A DNA stretch of 28,315 bases from contig CATWID010000022.1 of NCBI GenBank assembly GCA_958350755.1, forward strand, positions 1-28,315, in the 5' to 3' direction. The first letter of the stretch is position 1. Each line of letters begins with the position of its first letter. The notes beneath the pieces are model-generated. The model saw only the letters and a list, made by a program, of their open reading frames with translations. It did no database searches and was not told the DNA's origin. Made by a program: the position numbers and the translations under genes. Of the stretch, positions 6,848 through 14,511 are shown piece after piece. This stretch comes from an uncultured Collinsella sp. Lineage in GTDB: Bacteria; Actinomycetota; Coriobacteriia; Coriobacteriales; Coriobacteriaceae.

Positions 6848-6863
6848 ACACTATATGTTGTGT
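6848..6863. promoter_or_regulatory. NrdR box, near-consensus
   Basis: ACACTATATGTTGTGT is a near-perfect 16-bp palindrome that fits the known NrdR repressor site (ACAcwAtATaTwgtgT). It ends immediately before the -35 box TTGACC of the nrdD promoter. A weaker second match lies at 6882-6897 over the -10 region, consistent with the usual paired arrangement of NrdR sites. Confidence 0.8.
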
Positions 6864-6893
6864 TTGACCTAAAAAAAGAATACAGGATATAGA
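6864..6893 (+). promoter_or_regulatory. Promoter of nrdD
   Basis: TTGACC (6864-6869) and TATAGA (6888-6893) are separated by 18 bp and flanked or overlapped by NrdR-like boxes. It would give a leader of about 220 nt before nrdD, which contains a small GAGCCG/CGGCTC hairpin (6965-6982) but no convincing gene. Confidence 0.65.
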
Positions 6894-7120
6894 TGCGTCT
6901 TTGTCGTATGATAGATGGCGGACAGAGAACGAAGACCTTAACTGCCTCTTTTGAACGTGTCCCTGAGCCGCTTGATCGGCTCCTGGGCATGTCCGCATGG
7001 AGACTTATGGTTTATCGAGAACACAGATTGCGCGACGGCGCCGCAAGACAGGGGCACGCCCTGCCGGGTATCGTTTGGCTCTGAAGCGCAATGAGACTAC
7101 GACGCGAAAGAGGCAAGAGG

Positions 7121-9343
7121 ATGAAGATCATCAAGCGCAGCGGCACCGAGGTTGTCTTTGACATCGAAAAGATCGTCAATGCGATCCGCGCCGCAAACTT
7201 GGAGGTCGTGGAGGGCTCTCGTCTTACCGACCGCCAGGTGATCTACGCGGCGCAAAACGTCGCCGAGGCATGTGAGAAGGCCGGCCACACCGTATCGGTC
7301 GAGGAGATCCAGGATCTGGTCGAGGACGAGATTATGCGCCTCGACTGCTACGAGGTTGCCCGCCACTACATCATCTATCGCTATGTTCAGAGCCTGAAGC
7401 GCCAGAAGAACACGACCGATGACAAGATTCTGTCGCTCATCGAGTGCAACAACGAAGAGGTCAAGCAGGAGAACTCCAACAAGAACCCGACCGTTAATTC
7501 CGTTCAGCGTGACTACATGGCCGGCGAGATCTCCAAGGACCTGACTCAGCGTGTGCTGCTGCCCCAGGAGATTGTGGATGCTCATAATGAGGGCCTGATC
7601 CACTTCCACGATTCCGACTACTTTGCCCAGCACATGCATAACTGCGATCTGGTGAACCTGGAGGATATGCTCCAGAACGGTACTGTTATCTCGGGTACGC
7701 TGATTGAGAAGCCGCACAGCTTCTCGACGGCCTGCAACATCGCGACACAGATCATCGCCCAGGTTGCATCCTCCCAGTACGGCGGCCAGTCTATCTCGCT
7801 GACCCATCTCGCCCCCTTTGTTGAGGTGAGCCGTCAAAAGATTCGCGGCGAGGTCGCCCGCGAGCTCGAGGAGCTCGGCGTTTCGGCATCTGCCGAGAAG
7901 GTCCGCGAGGTCGTTGAGGACCGTCTGCGTGACGAGATCCGTCGCGGCGTTCAGACGATTCAGTATCAGGTCGTGACCCTAATGACCACGAATGGCCAGG
8001 CGCCGTTCGTGACGGTCTTCATGTATCTCAACGAGGCTCGCTCGGCGCAGGAGAAGCACGACCTTGCCATGATCGTGGAGGAGACGCTCCGTCAGCGCTA
8101 TGAGGGCGTTAAGAACGAGGCCGGCGTGTGGATCACTCCGGCGTTCCCCAAGCTTATCTACGTGCTCGAGGACGATAACGTTTACGAGGATTCCCCGTAC
8201 TTCTACCTGACTCAGCTGGCTGCGAAGTGCACTGCCAAGCGCATGGTGCCCGACTACATCTCCGAGAAGAAGATGCGCGAGCTCAAACTGTCGAAGGGCG
8301 AGACCGCGGGCAACGGCGACTGCTATACCTGCATGGGCTGCCGTAGCTTCCTGACGCCCGACCGCTCCGGTAACGGCTTTAACAATGTTGCCAACGCGCT
8401 GAACTATGACCCGACCAAGCCCAAGTACTATGGTCGCTTTAACCAGGGTGTTGTGACCATTAACCTGCCCGATGTCGCGCTGAGCTCGCATCAGGACATG
8501 GACAAGTTCTGGAAGATCTTCGACGAGCGCCTTGAGCTGTGCCACCGCGCCCTGCTGTGCCGTCATGAGCGTCTGATGGGTACGCTTTCGGATGCCGCAC
8601 CGATTCTTTGGCAGTACGGCGCCCTGGCGCGTCTGAAGAAGGGCGAGACGATCGATAAGCTGCTCGTGGGCGGCTATTCCACCATCAGCCTGGGGTATGC
8701 CGGTCTGTATGAGTGCGTCAAGTACATGACGGGTCACAGCCACACCGAGAAGGAGGGCACGCCCTTTGCCATGGCGGTTATGCAGCGCATGAACGACAAG
8801 TGCGCCGAGTGGAAGGCAGAAAGCGATATTGACTTCTCGCTGTACGGGACCCCGCTTGAGTCGACGACCTACAAGTTCGCCAAGTGCCTACAGCGTCGTT
8901 TTGGCATCATCCCGGGCGTGACGGACAAGGGCTACATCACCAACAGCTACCACGTCCACGTGTCCGAGGAGATCGACGCATTCGACAAGCTCAAGTTCGA
9001 GGGCATGTTCCAGCAGCTTTCGCCGGGCGGTGCTATCTCCTACGTTGAGGTTCCCAACATGCAGGACAACCTCAAGGCTGTCATTCGCGTGATGCAGTAC
9101 ATCTACGACAACATCATGTACGCCGAGCTCAACACCAAGAGCGACTACTGCCAGGTGTGCGGCTACGATGGCGAGATCAAGATTGTTGAGGACGATGGCA
9201 AGCTGGTGTGGGAGTGCCCCAACTGCGGCAACCGAGACCAGGAGAAGATGAACGTCGCTCGTCGTACGTGCGGCTACATCGGTACCCAGTTCTGGAACCA
9301 GGGTCGAACCGAGGAGATCCGCGACCGCGTGCTGCATCTCTAA
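7121..9343 (+). CDS. nrdD: Anaerobic (class III) ribonucleoside-triphosphate reductase
   Basis: This 740-residue glycyl-radical enzyme reduces ribonucleoside triphosphates to deoxy forms without oxygen. An ATP-cone allosteric domain fills about residues 1-95 (MKIIKRSGTEVVFD onwards). The large catalytic barrel follows. Near the C-terminus are the zinc-binding pairs CQVC and CPNC, and then RRTCGYIG, where Gly718 is the expected radical site, close to the end of the chain as usual. ATG 7121 is preceded by AAAGAGG seven bases upstream; an upstream in-frame ATG at 7091 is less well placed. The promoter carries an NrdR box. Its activase nrdG follows 426 bp later, separated by two long inverted repeats, an unusually large gap for this pair. 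Confidence 0.97.
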   Translation: MKIIKRSGTEVVFDIEKIVNAIRAANLEVVEGSRLTDRQVIYAAQNVAEACEKAGHTVSVEEIQDLVEDEIMRLDCYEVARHYIIYRYVQSLKRQKNTTDDKILSLIECNNEEVKQENSNKNPTVNSVQRDYMAGEISKDLTQRVLLPQEIVDAHNEGLIHFHDSDYFAQHMHNCDLVNLEDMLQNGTVISGTLIEKPHSFSTACNIATQIIAQVASSQYGGQSISLTHLAPFVEVSRQKIRGEVARELEELGVSASAEKVREVVEDRLRDEIRRGVQTIQYQVVTLMTTNGQAPFVTVFMYLNEARSAQEKHDLAMIVEETLRQRYEGVKNEAGVWITPAFPKLIYVLEDDNVYEDSPYFYLTQLAAKCTAKRMVPDYISEKKMRELKLSKGETAGNGDCYTCMGCRSFLTPDRSGNGFNNVANALNYDPTKPKYYGRFNQGVVTINLPDVALSSHQDMDKFWKIFDERLELCHRALLCRHERLMGTLSDAAPILWQYGALARLKKGETIDKLLVGGYSTISLGYAGLYECVKYMTGHSHTEKEGTPFAMAVMQRMNDKCAEWKAESDIDFSLYGTPLESTTYKFAKCLQRRFGIIPGVTDKGYITNSYHVHVSEEIDAFDKLKFEGMFQQLSPGGAISYVEVPNMQDNLKAVIRVMQYIYDNIMYAELNTKSDYCQVCGYDGEIKIVEDDGKLVWECPNCGNRDQEKMNVARRTCGYIGTQFWNQGRTEEIRDRVLHL

Positions 9344-9354
9344 TAACCATCCCA

Positions 9355-9492
9355 GGCTGCCCCGTAGCGAGGCCCCGGACCTTTACTCGCTATTTCGGAC
9401 AGTCCTGGCTCACGACGGAGGCGCCACTGGCGCCTCCTGTTCGTGCGGAACTCATATCGAGCAAAGGTCCGGGGCCTCGCTACGGGGCAGCC
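9355..9492. repeat. Long inverted repeat between nrdD and nrdG (35-bp arms)
   Basis: Arms at 9355-9389 and 9458-9492 match as reverse complements at 34 of 35 positions. Within them lies a second hairpin GGAGGCGCC-ACT-GGCGCCTCC (9416-9436) bordered by CACGA/TCGTG. The element starts 12 bp after the nrdD stop codon. It lacks a T-run typical of a simple terminator. On the reverse strand it carries TTCCGCA and CAGGAC segments resembling the core of the elements at 117-241 and 9671-9754. Confidence 0.85.
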
Positions 9493-9670
9493 AAGTTGAT
9501 GTAGCTGAGATGCAGCATGCGGTCTGCTCACTCTTCGAAGTTCTTAGCGGAAATAATTCGAGCTGCAGCTTCGATTTACTTGCGATGGCGGTTGAGCTGC
9601 AACAAAGTTTTTATTAGACCTCGAACCCTATGCTCGATGTTCGCTTCGTTCATTGAGTTACCCTTTGCAT
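9493..9670. other. Intergenic stretch between two long inverted repeats
   Basis: This stretch is A/T-richer than its surroundings and has a short palindrome AGCTGCAGCT (around 9560). No gene or clear promoter is supported; TTTTTATTAGAC near 9608 could hold a weak -10 element for nrdG. Confidence 0.4.
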
Positions 9671-9754
9671 GAGGCCGGGACATATCGTCCCGCCCGCAGT
9701 TTCGCAGGCCGCAGGCCGAGAATGTTTGAGGACGGGATGATATGTCCCGGCCTC
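9671..9754. repeat. Long inverted repeat abutting the nrdG ribosome binding site
   Basis: Arms at 9671-9692 and 9733-9754 pair over 22 positions with a single G-T wobble. The loop region carries CCGCAG (9694-9699) and ATGTTTGAGGAC (9722-9733), a combination also present in the 117-241 element. The right arm ends three bases before GGGAGAG, the ribosome binding site of nrdG, so folding of the transcript would place a strong hairpin right before translation start. Confidence 0.85.
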
Positions 9755-9769
9755 CCGGGAGAGTTACCT

Positions 9770-10351
9770 ATGAACTACGCGAACATTAAGTATTTCGACA
9801 TTGCTGATGGGGAAGGTGTTCGTACTTCTCTGTTTGTGAGCGGGTGCCGTCGTGGGTGCAAGAATTGCTTTAACTCTGTTGCGTGGGACTTTGCTGCGGG
9901 CGAGCCCTTTGATCGTGCCGTCGAGGACAAGATTATCGAGAGCCTCGATCATCCCTTTATTGACGGCCTGACGATTCTGGGCGGAGAGCCCATGGAGCCC
10001 GAGAACCAGGCGGGGCTCGTTGAGTTTGTCGAGCGTGTTCGTGCCGCTTATCCTGCGGGGTCAGGAAAGACCATTTGGTGTTTTACCGGCGATGTGCTCG
10101 AGGAGCTTATGCCGGGAGGACGCCACCATACCGAGGTCACGGACCGTATCCTTACCTGTCTTGATATGTTGGTGGACGGCCCGTTTGTTCAGGACCTGTA
10201 CGATATCACGCTGCGCTTTAGGGGCTCGAGTAACCAGCGCGTGATCGATATGAACGCCACGCGCGCCCGTGCTGAGCGCGAGGGCGTTGCGCTTTGTGAT
10301 GCGGTTGAACTTTGGCGTGATGATCCGGTCTATTCGACCCATACTATGTAG
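9770..10351 (+). CDS. nrdG: Anaerobic ribonucleotide reductase activating protein (radical SAM)
   Basis: The 193-residue protein installs the glycyl radical on NrdD using S-adenosylmethionine and a [4Fe-4S] cluster. The cluster motif C-x3-C-x2-C appears as Cys26, Cys30 and Cys33 in SGCRRGCKNCFN, the spacing typical of activases, and TILGGEPM follows as the GGE SAM-binding motif. Length is normal for NrdG. The start at ATG 9770 is set by GGGAGAG six bases upstream; in-frame codons before it run through the inverted repeat and are not coding. It lies downstream of nrdD on the same strand and probably shares its control. Confidence 0.95.
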   Translation: MNYANIKYFDIADGEGVRTSLFVSGCRRGCKNCFNSVAWDFAAGEPFDRAVEDKIIESLDHPFIDGLTILGGEPMEPENQAGLVEFVERVRAAYPAGSGKTIWCFTGDVLEELMPGGRHHTEVTDRILTCLDMLVDGPFVQDLYDITLRFRGSSNQRVIDMNATRARAEREGVALCDAVELWRDDPVYSTHTM

Positions 10352-10352
10352 C

Positions 10353-10383
10353 TTGTGGTCGATGCCGGAGGGCGTGGTACCAT
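10353..10383 (+). promoter_or_regulatory. Putative promoter of the folate cluster
   Basis: TACCAT (10378-10383) is preceded by TGG, an extended -10 form, and TTGTGG (10353-10358) lies 19 bp before it. It starts just after the nrdG stop and would serve folE, the HD gene and folB. The long spacer makes this moderate. Confidence 0.4.
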
Positions 10384-10417
10384 AGCGCGAACGTGAAATC
10401 GGAAAAGTGAGGCCCAG

Positions 10418-10975
10418 ATGGTCGATCAGGAAAAAGTCGAGGCCGCCATTAAGCTGTTGCTTGAGGGCATAGGCGAGGACCCAACTCGTGAGGGCCTGCT
10501 GGAGACCCCGGCGCGCGTTGCCCGTATGTATGGTGAGATCGCCGGCGGCATGGACCAGAGTGCCGAGGAGCACCTGTCCAAAACCTTTGCCGTCGCTTCG
10601 AACGATTTGGTTATCGAGCGCGACATTACGTTCTACTCGCTGTGCGAACATCATCTGCTGCCGTTTTATGGCAAGGCCGCCATTGGTTATATCCCTAACG
10701 GTCGGGTGGCTGGGCTTTCCAAGCTCGCCCGCACGGTTGAGGTTTATGCCCGCCGTCTTCAGCTGCAGGAGCAACTGTGCACACAGGTTGCCGATGCCCT
10801 CATGGATTATCTCGCTCCCCAGGGAGCGATTGTGTTGATGGAGGCCGAGCATATGTGCATGACGATGCGTGGCGTGCAAAAGCCCGGCACCAAGACCGTG
10901 ACGCTTGCTCGCCGCGGCGTCTTTGAGACCGATCCCGCGCTCGAGGAGCGTTTCTTTAGGATGCTGGGCCGCTAA
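10418..10975 (+). CDS. folE: GTP cyclohydrolase I
   Basis: This 185-residue enzyme converts GTP to 7,8-dihydroneopterin triphosphate, the first step of folate synthesis. It is full length for the bacterial enzyme. Zinc ligands Cys76 and His79 in SLCEHHLLPF and Cys147 in EHMCMTMRG are in place, as are the active-site stretches GRVAGLSKLAR and QKPGTKT. ATG 10418 has GTGAGG upstream. The next gene starts two bases after the stop codon, so they are surely co-translated, and folB follows, forming a folate block. Folate genes folK and folP are not in the window. Confidence 0.97.
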   Translation: MVDQEKVEAAIKLLLEGIGEDPTREGLLETPARVARMYGEIAGGMDQSAEEHLSKTFAVASNDLVIERDITFYSLCEHHLLPFYGKAAIGYIPNGRVAGLSKLARTVEVYARRLQLQEQLCTQVADALMDYLAPQGAIVLMEAEHMCMTMRGVQKPGTKTVTLARRGVFETDPALEERFFRMLGR

Positions 10976-10977
10976 CC

Positions 10978-11559
10978 ATGAGAGTCGTCAACGACTTTAC
11001 ATCGAAGACCGATGAGGGGACGTCGCGTCGCGGCTTTATGGCTTCGGGCCTGGCCCCCTTTGGTGCCATGCCTCGCATTGATTACATTTGTGCCAACGGG
11101 CTGTTCCGGCGGCACCTGGGCAACATCGTACAGTTGGAATCGGGGCGCATCTTCTGCCGCCACGGTATTGACCATCTGCTCGATGTCGCTCGCATTATGT
11201 GGATCAAGAATCTCGAGGAGCAGCTCGAATTTGACCGCGAGGTCATCTACGCCACGGCACTTCTTCACGATATCGGCAAAGATGAACAGTATGAATCGGG
11301 TATATCCCATGATGTTGCAAGCGAACGCGTCGCTGATGCGATTCTCGGCGGCATGCCCGATGACGTGGCGTTTGAGCCGGCCGATGCCGCAGCCATTAAG
11401 ACGGCCATTCTGGGCCATCGAAAGCTGCGCGTGAACAGCCAACCGCTTGAGCGTCTGCTCTATGCGGCCGACAAAGCGTCGCGCGCCTGCTTTGCATGCC
11501 CCGCGCGCAATGCTTGCAACTGGAGCGATGATAAAAAGAACCTGTCGATTCGCGTGTAG
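10978..11559 (+). CDS. HD-domain phosphohydrolase in the folate cluster
   Basis: The 193-residue protein has an HD metal-dependent phosphohydrolase fold: CRHGIDH (His62, His66), ALLHDIGK (His97-Asp98), a later His (GHRK, 147) and AADKAS (Asp165). After the domain comes a cysteine group, Cys171, Cys174 and Cys180, that could bind metal. The start ATG 10978 is two bases after folE; the first 30 residues are weakly conserved-looking, and an internal start at ATG 11068 is possible. Its place between folE and folB suggests it removes phosphate from dihydroneopterin triphosphate or a related pterin, a step otherwise unassigned here. That role is inference from position; general HD proteins also act on nucleotides. 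Confidence 0.85.
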   Translation: MRVVNDFTSKTDEGTSRRGFMASGLAPFGAMPRIDYICANGLFRRHLGNIVQLESGRIFCRHGIDHLLDVARIMWIKNLEEQLEFDREVIYATALLHDIGKDEQYESGISHDVASERVADAILGGMPDDVAFEPADAAAIKTAILGHRKLRVNSQPLERLLYAADKASRACFACPARNACNWSDDKKNLSIRV

Positions 11560-11602
11560 TTAGTTTGCGCGGTCGGGGTTCTAAACGAAGGAGACGATCG
11601 CG

Positions 11603-12088
11603 ATGAGTAACAAGAAACTGCCCGAGAATGCAACCAAGACTGAAGGCGCCGAGCTCGCCCGCCGTGGAAGGGGCGAAATATCCACCGCAACGGCGGTGCC
11701 CCATGTGAGCTATGACGATTTGCGCCATGCCGATCGTATTGTCATTGACGGCCTTGAGGTTTTTGCCAACCATGGCGTGTATCCCGAGGAGAACGCGCTG
11801 GGTCAGAAGTTCATCGTTTCTCTGGTGCTCTATGCCGACCTGCGCGCGGCGGGGGAGCACGATAACCTGGATGCCTCGATTGACTACGGCTCGGTGTGCC
11901 ACGATGTTGATGGCTATCTGCGCGAGCATACGTTTAAACTCATCGAGGCGGCAGCCGAGGGTGTGGCCCAGATGCTGCTGCGTCGTTACCCCCTGCTGCT
12001 TGGTGTGCGCATAAAGCTCGATAAGCCGTGGGCTCCTGTTGGCCTGCCCCTGGCAAGCTGCGGTGTCGAGATCGAGCGCGTGCGGTAA
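11603..12088 (+). CDS. folB: Dihydroneopterin aldolase
   Basis: The 161-residue enzyme splits 7,8-dihydroneopterin into 6-hydroxymethyl-dihydropterin and glycolaldehyde. The core begins near residue 42 (DRIVIDGLEVFANHGVYPEE) and includes the expected SIDYGSVC and a late KLDKPWAP region. Known FolB proteins are about 120 residues, so the first 40 residues are an extension of low complexity with no obvious role. AAGGAG lies about ten bases before ATG 11603, which supports this start over an internal one. The gene ends six bases before the converging stop of the metallopeptidase gene, without a visible terminator. Confidence 0.93.
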   Translation: MSNKKLPENATKTEGAELARRGRGEISTATAVPHVSYDDLRHADRIVIDGLEVFANHGVYPEENALGQKFIVSLVLYADLRAAGEHDNLDASIDYGSVCHDVDGYLREHTFKLIEAAAEGVAQMLLRRYPLLLGVRIKLDKPWAPVGLPLASCGVEIERVR

Positions 12089-12094
12089 CCGGTT

Positions 12095-12871
12095 CTAATA
12101 CGTCTCTATGGGTGGCTGCTTGAGCCGCTGCGACAGAGCTCTATTGTTGGGACAGTACGTGTCGAGCAGGGCGTGAAAACGCTGATTGTGGCTTGGCTCG
12201 AGCAAGTGGACGAACTCGTGGGCGACAACCATGTCGAGGCATTCGACGGGGTAGGCGGCGAGCTCGCGCGCGATGCGAATGGCGCCGGATTTGGGCGTGC
12301 ATGATCCCCAGCGCGTTTTCATGCTGCGCACGGAGATGCGGGCCACGGTGACGCCCATTGCGACTTCGTACGCGTGCACGATGTCGCGCAGCGCCGATGT
12401 GACCTCGGACGCAAAGAGCTGGTCGATGTGGGCTTGGAGCTCATCGGACGTTAGGCCGTCGAGGATTGCGTGCCGCTTGGCCTGTGGGCCTTCGTCCGAT
12501 TCATCGGTACCCATAAAACTTGCGAAGGTGGCCTGTTTGGGTCGCGGTGCGGGTGATGCAAAGTTGTGATCGAGTGCATCCTGTACCGTGATGGGCTTGC
12601 CCCAAAGTGCAATGATGGACGAGGGGCTGAGCGGCTCTCGTGCCGTCGCCTGACGCTGCTCGCGCTGGGCAAGTCGGCTGGTAATCCAGGCGCTGTTGCG
12701 CTTCACAAACGCTTCGATACGCTCGCGGGTGGCGCCGAGCGGTGCGCTGGCGTGGACCTCACCGCTCGAAGTGACGCGTAGGTTGAAGTTCTTGACGCAC
12801 TTTTTGGTAACGACGACGGGGATGGGCGTCCCATCCGGTCGGGATGCGGAAATCGTAAACTGCTGCGTCAA
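12095..12871 (-). CDS. YgjP-type (DUF45/M48-like) metallopeptidase
   Basis: This 258-residue protein has the zinc-binding signature HEFVH (in VVAHEFVHLLEPSHNQRFH) with the third ligand region SHNQRFH behind it, typical of the YgjP/SprT-like metallopeptidase group. The N-terminal half has the usual beta-rich start (NFNLRVTSSGEVHASAPLGA) and WITSRL. A central stretch around residues 100-150 is less conserved. I choose a TTG start at 12871 because AAAGGA lies just before it and the in-frame codons upstream run through a hairpin (12894-12929). Substrate unknown; family members are soluble and mostly uncharacterised. It follows the dipeptidase gene on the same strand. Confidence 0.82.
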   Translation of the reverse strand: MTQQFTISASRPDGTPIPVVVTKKCVKNFNLRVTSSGEVHASAPLGATRERIEAFVKRNSAWITSRLAQREQRQATAREPLSPSSIIALWGKPITVQDALDHNFASPAPRPKQATFASFMGTDESDEGPQAKRHAILDGLTSDELQAHIDQLFASEVTSALRDIVHAYEVAMGVTVARISVRSMKTRWGSCTPKSGAIRIARELAAYPVECLDMVVAHEFVHLLEPSHNQRFHALLDTYCPNNRALSQRLKQPPIETY

Positions 12872-12893
12872 AAGCGGTCCTTTGGATTGGGGA

Positions 12894-12929
12894 CGGGCCG
12901 GCATGTCGACCGTTCGGCATGCCGGCCCG
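12894..12929. terminator. Strong hairpin between dipeptidase and metallopeptidase genes
   Basis: Perfect 12-bp arms CGGGCCGGCATG (12894-12905) and CATGCCGGCCCG (12918-12929) enclose a 12-nt loop that can itself pair CGA/TCG. No T-run follows on the minus strand, so it may be a weak terminator, an RNA-processing or stability hairpin, rather than a standard terminator. Confidence 0.5.
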
Positions 12930-12945
12930 CTCAAGGGATGTGAAA

Positions 12946-13959
12946 TTAATAACGCTCAAAGAAGGCGAGCGCGTTGTCGCTGCAGAGCTTTTGCATCACG
13001 GTCTTGCCAAAGTGCTTGGAGAGCATGTTCTGGAACTCGGGCATCATGCTGGCATCGGAGAGGAAGGCGGGCACAGTGGCGCCGTCCCAGTCGCCACCGA
13101 GTGCGATGACGTCCTCGCCGCCCAGGTCGAGCCAGTGCTCGATATGTGCCGCTAGCTGGTCGAAGGTGACGTCTGCGGCGGTCTTTTTGGTTGCGTCGTT
13201 GGAAAGGAACTCGCTGCAGTAGTTGAGGCCGACGATACCGCCCATGTCGCGAATGGTGCGGAACTGGTCGTCGGTGAGGTTGCGCTTGACTCTGCAGACG
13301 GTACGGGAGTTGGAGTGGCTGGCGACGAAGGGGCGCGTGGCGTGGGCGACAACCTCGTCAAAGCACTCATCGTTGAGGTGGGAGACGTCGAGCACCATGC
13401 CGGCGTGCTCCATCTGCGTAAGCGCCTCGATGCCGGCGGCGGTGAGGCCGGCGTGGGTGTCGTGGCCGCTCGCGAGCGGTCCCTGCGCGTTCCAGCTGAG
13501 TGACGACATAAGCACGCCCAGGCTCTTGAGCACCTCGATCAGCGCGGGGTCCTCGGCAAAGAACGTGGCGTTTTCGATGGTGTGGATGCAAGCGACCTTG
13601 CCGTCCTTGAGCGCGGGGCGAATGTCTGCCGCGCTGCGTACGTTGACCATGCGGTCGTGGTTAAGCATGGCCTGGCCGCTCATGTGCGCCATGATCTGCG
13701 CCTGGAAGCGCGCGGCGTGGGCGGTGGGAATCTCGTCGGGGACAAACGTGGCGAAGCACTGTGCCCACGGCGTGTTGCCGATCTTTGCGAGCGAGATGGC
13801 GCAGGCGTTGCCCTCGATGAGGTCGAAATCTTGCGGATGCGTTTCGTCGCCGGGGAAATAACCGTCGGTGCCGGCGGTAAAGCGCAGGTCGAGATCGAGC
13901 GTGGCCCAGCCGATGCGGTCGGCGGTGTCGCAGTGTAGGTCAAATACGGGATATGCCAT
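12946..13959 (-). CDS. Membrane-dipeptidase family (peptidase M19) enzyme
   Basis: The 337-residue protein belongs to the M19 renal-dipeptidase family, zinc enzymes that cut dipeptides, often with a D-residue. Visible landmarks are FDLHCDT near the start (His9, Asp11), HTIENAT with the bridging Glu, VLDVSHL and FVASHSNSR supplying histidine ligands, and GGDWDG near the end. No signal peptide or membrane segment is seen, so despite the family name it should be cytoplasmic. The start at 13959 is set by GGAGGAA on the minus strand. It is divergent from the FKBP gene, with about 120 bp between starts. Confidence 0.93.
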   Translation of the reverse strand: MAYPVFDLHCDTADRIGWATLDLDLRFTAGTDGYFPGDETHPQDFDLIEGNACAISLAKIGNTPWAQCFATFVPDEIPTAHAARFQAQIMAHMSGQAMLNHDRMVNVRSAADIRPALKDGKVACIHTIENATFFAEDPALIEVLKSLGVLMSSLSWNAQGPLASGHDTHAGLTAAGIEALTQMEHAGMVLDVSHLNDECFDEVVAHATRPFVASHSNSRTVCRVKRNLTDDQFRTIRDMGGIVGLNYCSEFLSNDATKKTAADVTFDQLAAHIEHWLDLGGEDVIALGGDWDGATVPAFLSDASMMPEFQNMLSKHFGKTVMQKLCSDNALAFFERY

Positions 13960-14079
13960 GGTTCCTCCGGTTGCAGCGTTTCTTTGCAAACTGTCTTTGA
14001 ATTGTATGACTAGGGTATAGTTAGCGCCATATGTTCATGGCGGCCCGCGTTGCGCGCCGCCCTTATCACGGAGGTTTCC

Positions 14080-14508
14080 ATGTCCAACCAGGGCAAGAAG
14101 GTCAAGACTCATTATCGCGGCACGCTCGACGACGGCACGCAATTCGATAGCTCCTACGATCGCGGCGAGCCGCTGGAGTTCACCTGCGGCGCCGGTCAGA
14201 TGATCAAGGGCTTCGATGCCGCTGTTGTCGACATGCAGGTGGGCGAGAAGAAGACCGTGCACATCCCGGCCGCCGATGCCTACGGCGAGCACAACCCCGA
14301 GATGGTCCTGACCTTCCCGGCCGAACAGGTTCCCAACATCGAGCAGATCGAGAAGGGCATGAAGCTCTTCCTGTCCACGCCGAGCGGTATGCCCGTCCCC
14401 GCCGTGGTCATCGACGTAACGCTCGAGGCCGTGACGCTCGACGCCAACCACGAGCTGGCCGGCAAGGACCTCAACTTTGATATCGAGCTCGTCGAGGTCG
14501 AGGGCTAG
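14080..14508 (+). CDS. SlyD-like FKBP peptidyl-prolyl isomerase
   Basis: The 142-residue protein speeds proline isomerisation and probably helps folding. It has the split FKBP domain (HYRGTLDDGTQFDSSYDRGEPLEF, then LAGKDLNFDIELVEV at the end) with an inserted IF chaperone domain (AYGEHNPEM to about residue 120), the SlyD pattern. The histidine/cysteine-rich metal-binding tail of E. coli SlyD is absent, although a GEH motif remains. GGAGGT lies a few bases before ATG 14080. Its stop is followed after three bases by the UreE-like gene, so the two are translated together, which hints at a shared role in metal handling. Confidence 0.93.
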   Translation: MSNQGKKVKTHYRGTLDDGTQFDSSYDRGEPLEFTCGAGQMIKGFDAAVVDMQVGEKKTVHIPAADAYGEHNPEMVLTFPAEQVPNIEQIEKGMKLFLSTPSGMPVPAVVIDVTLEAVTLDANHELAGKDLNFDIELVEVEG

Positions 14509-14511
14509 AGT

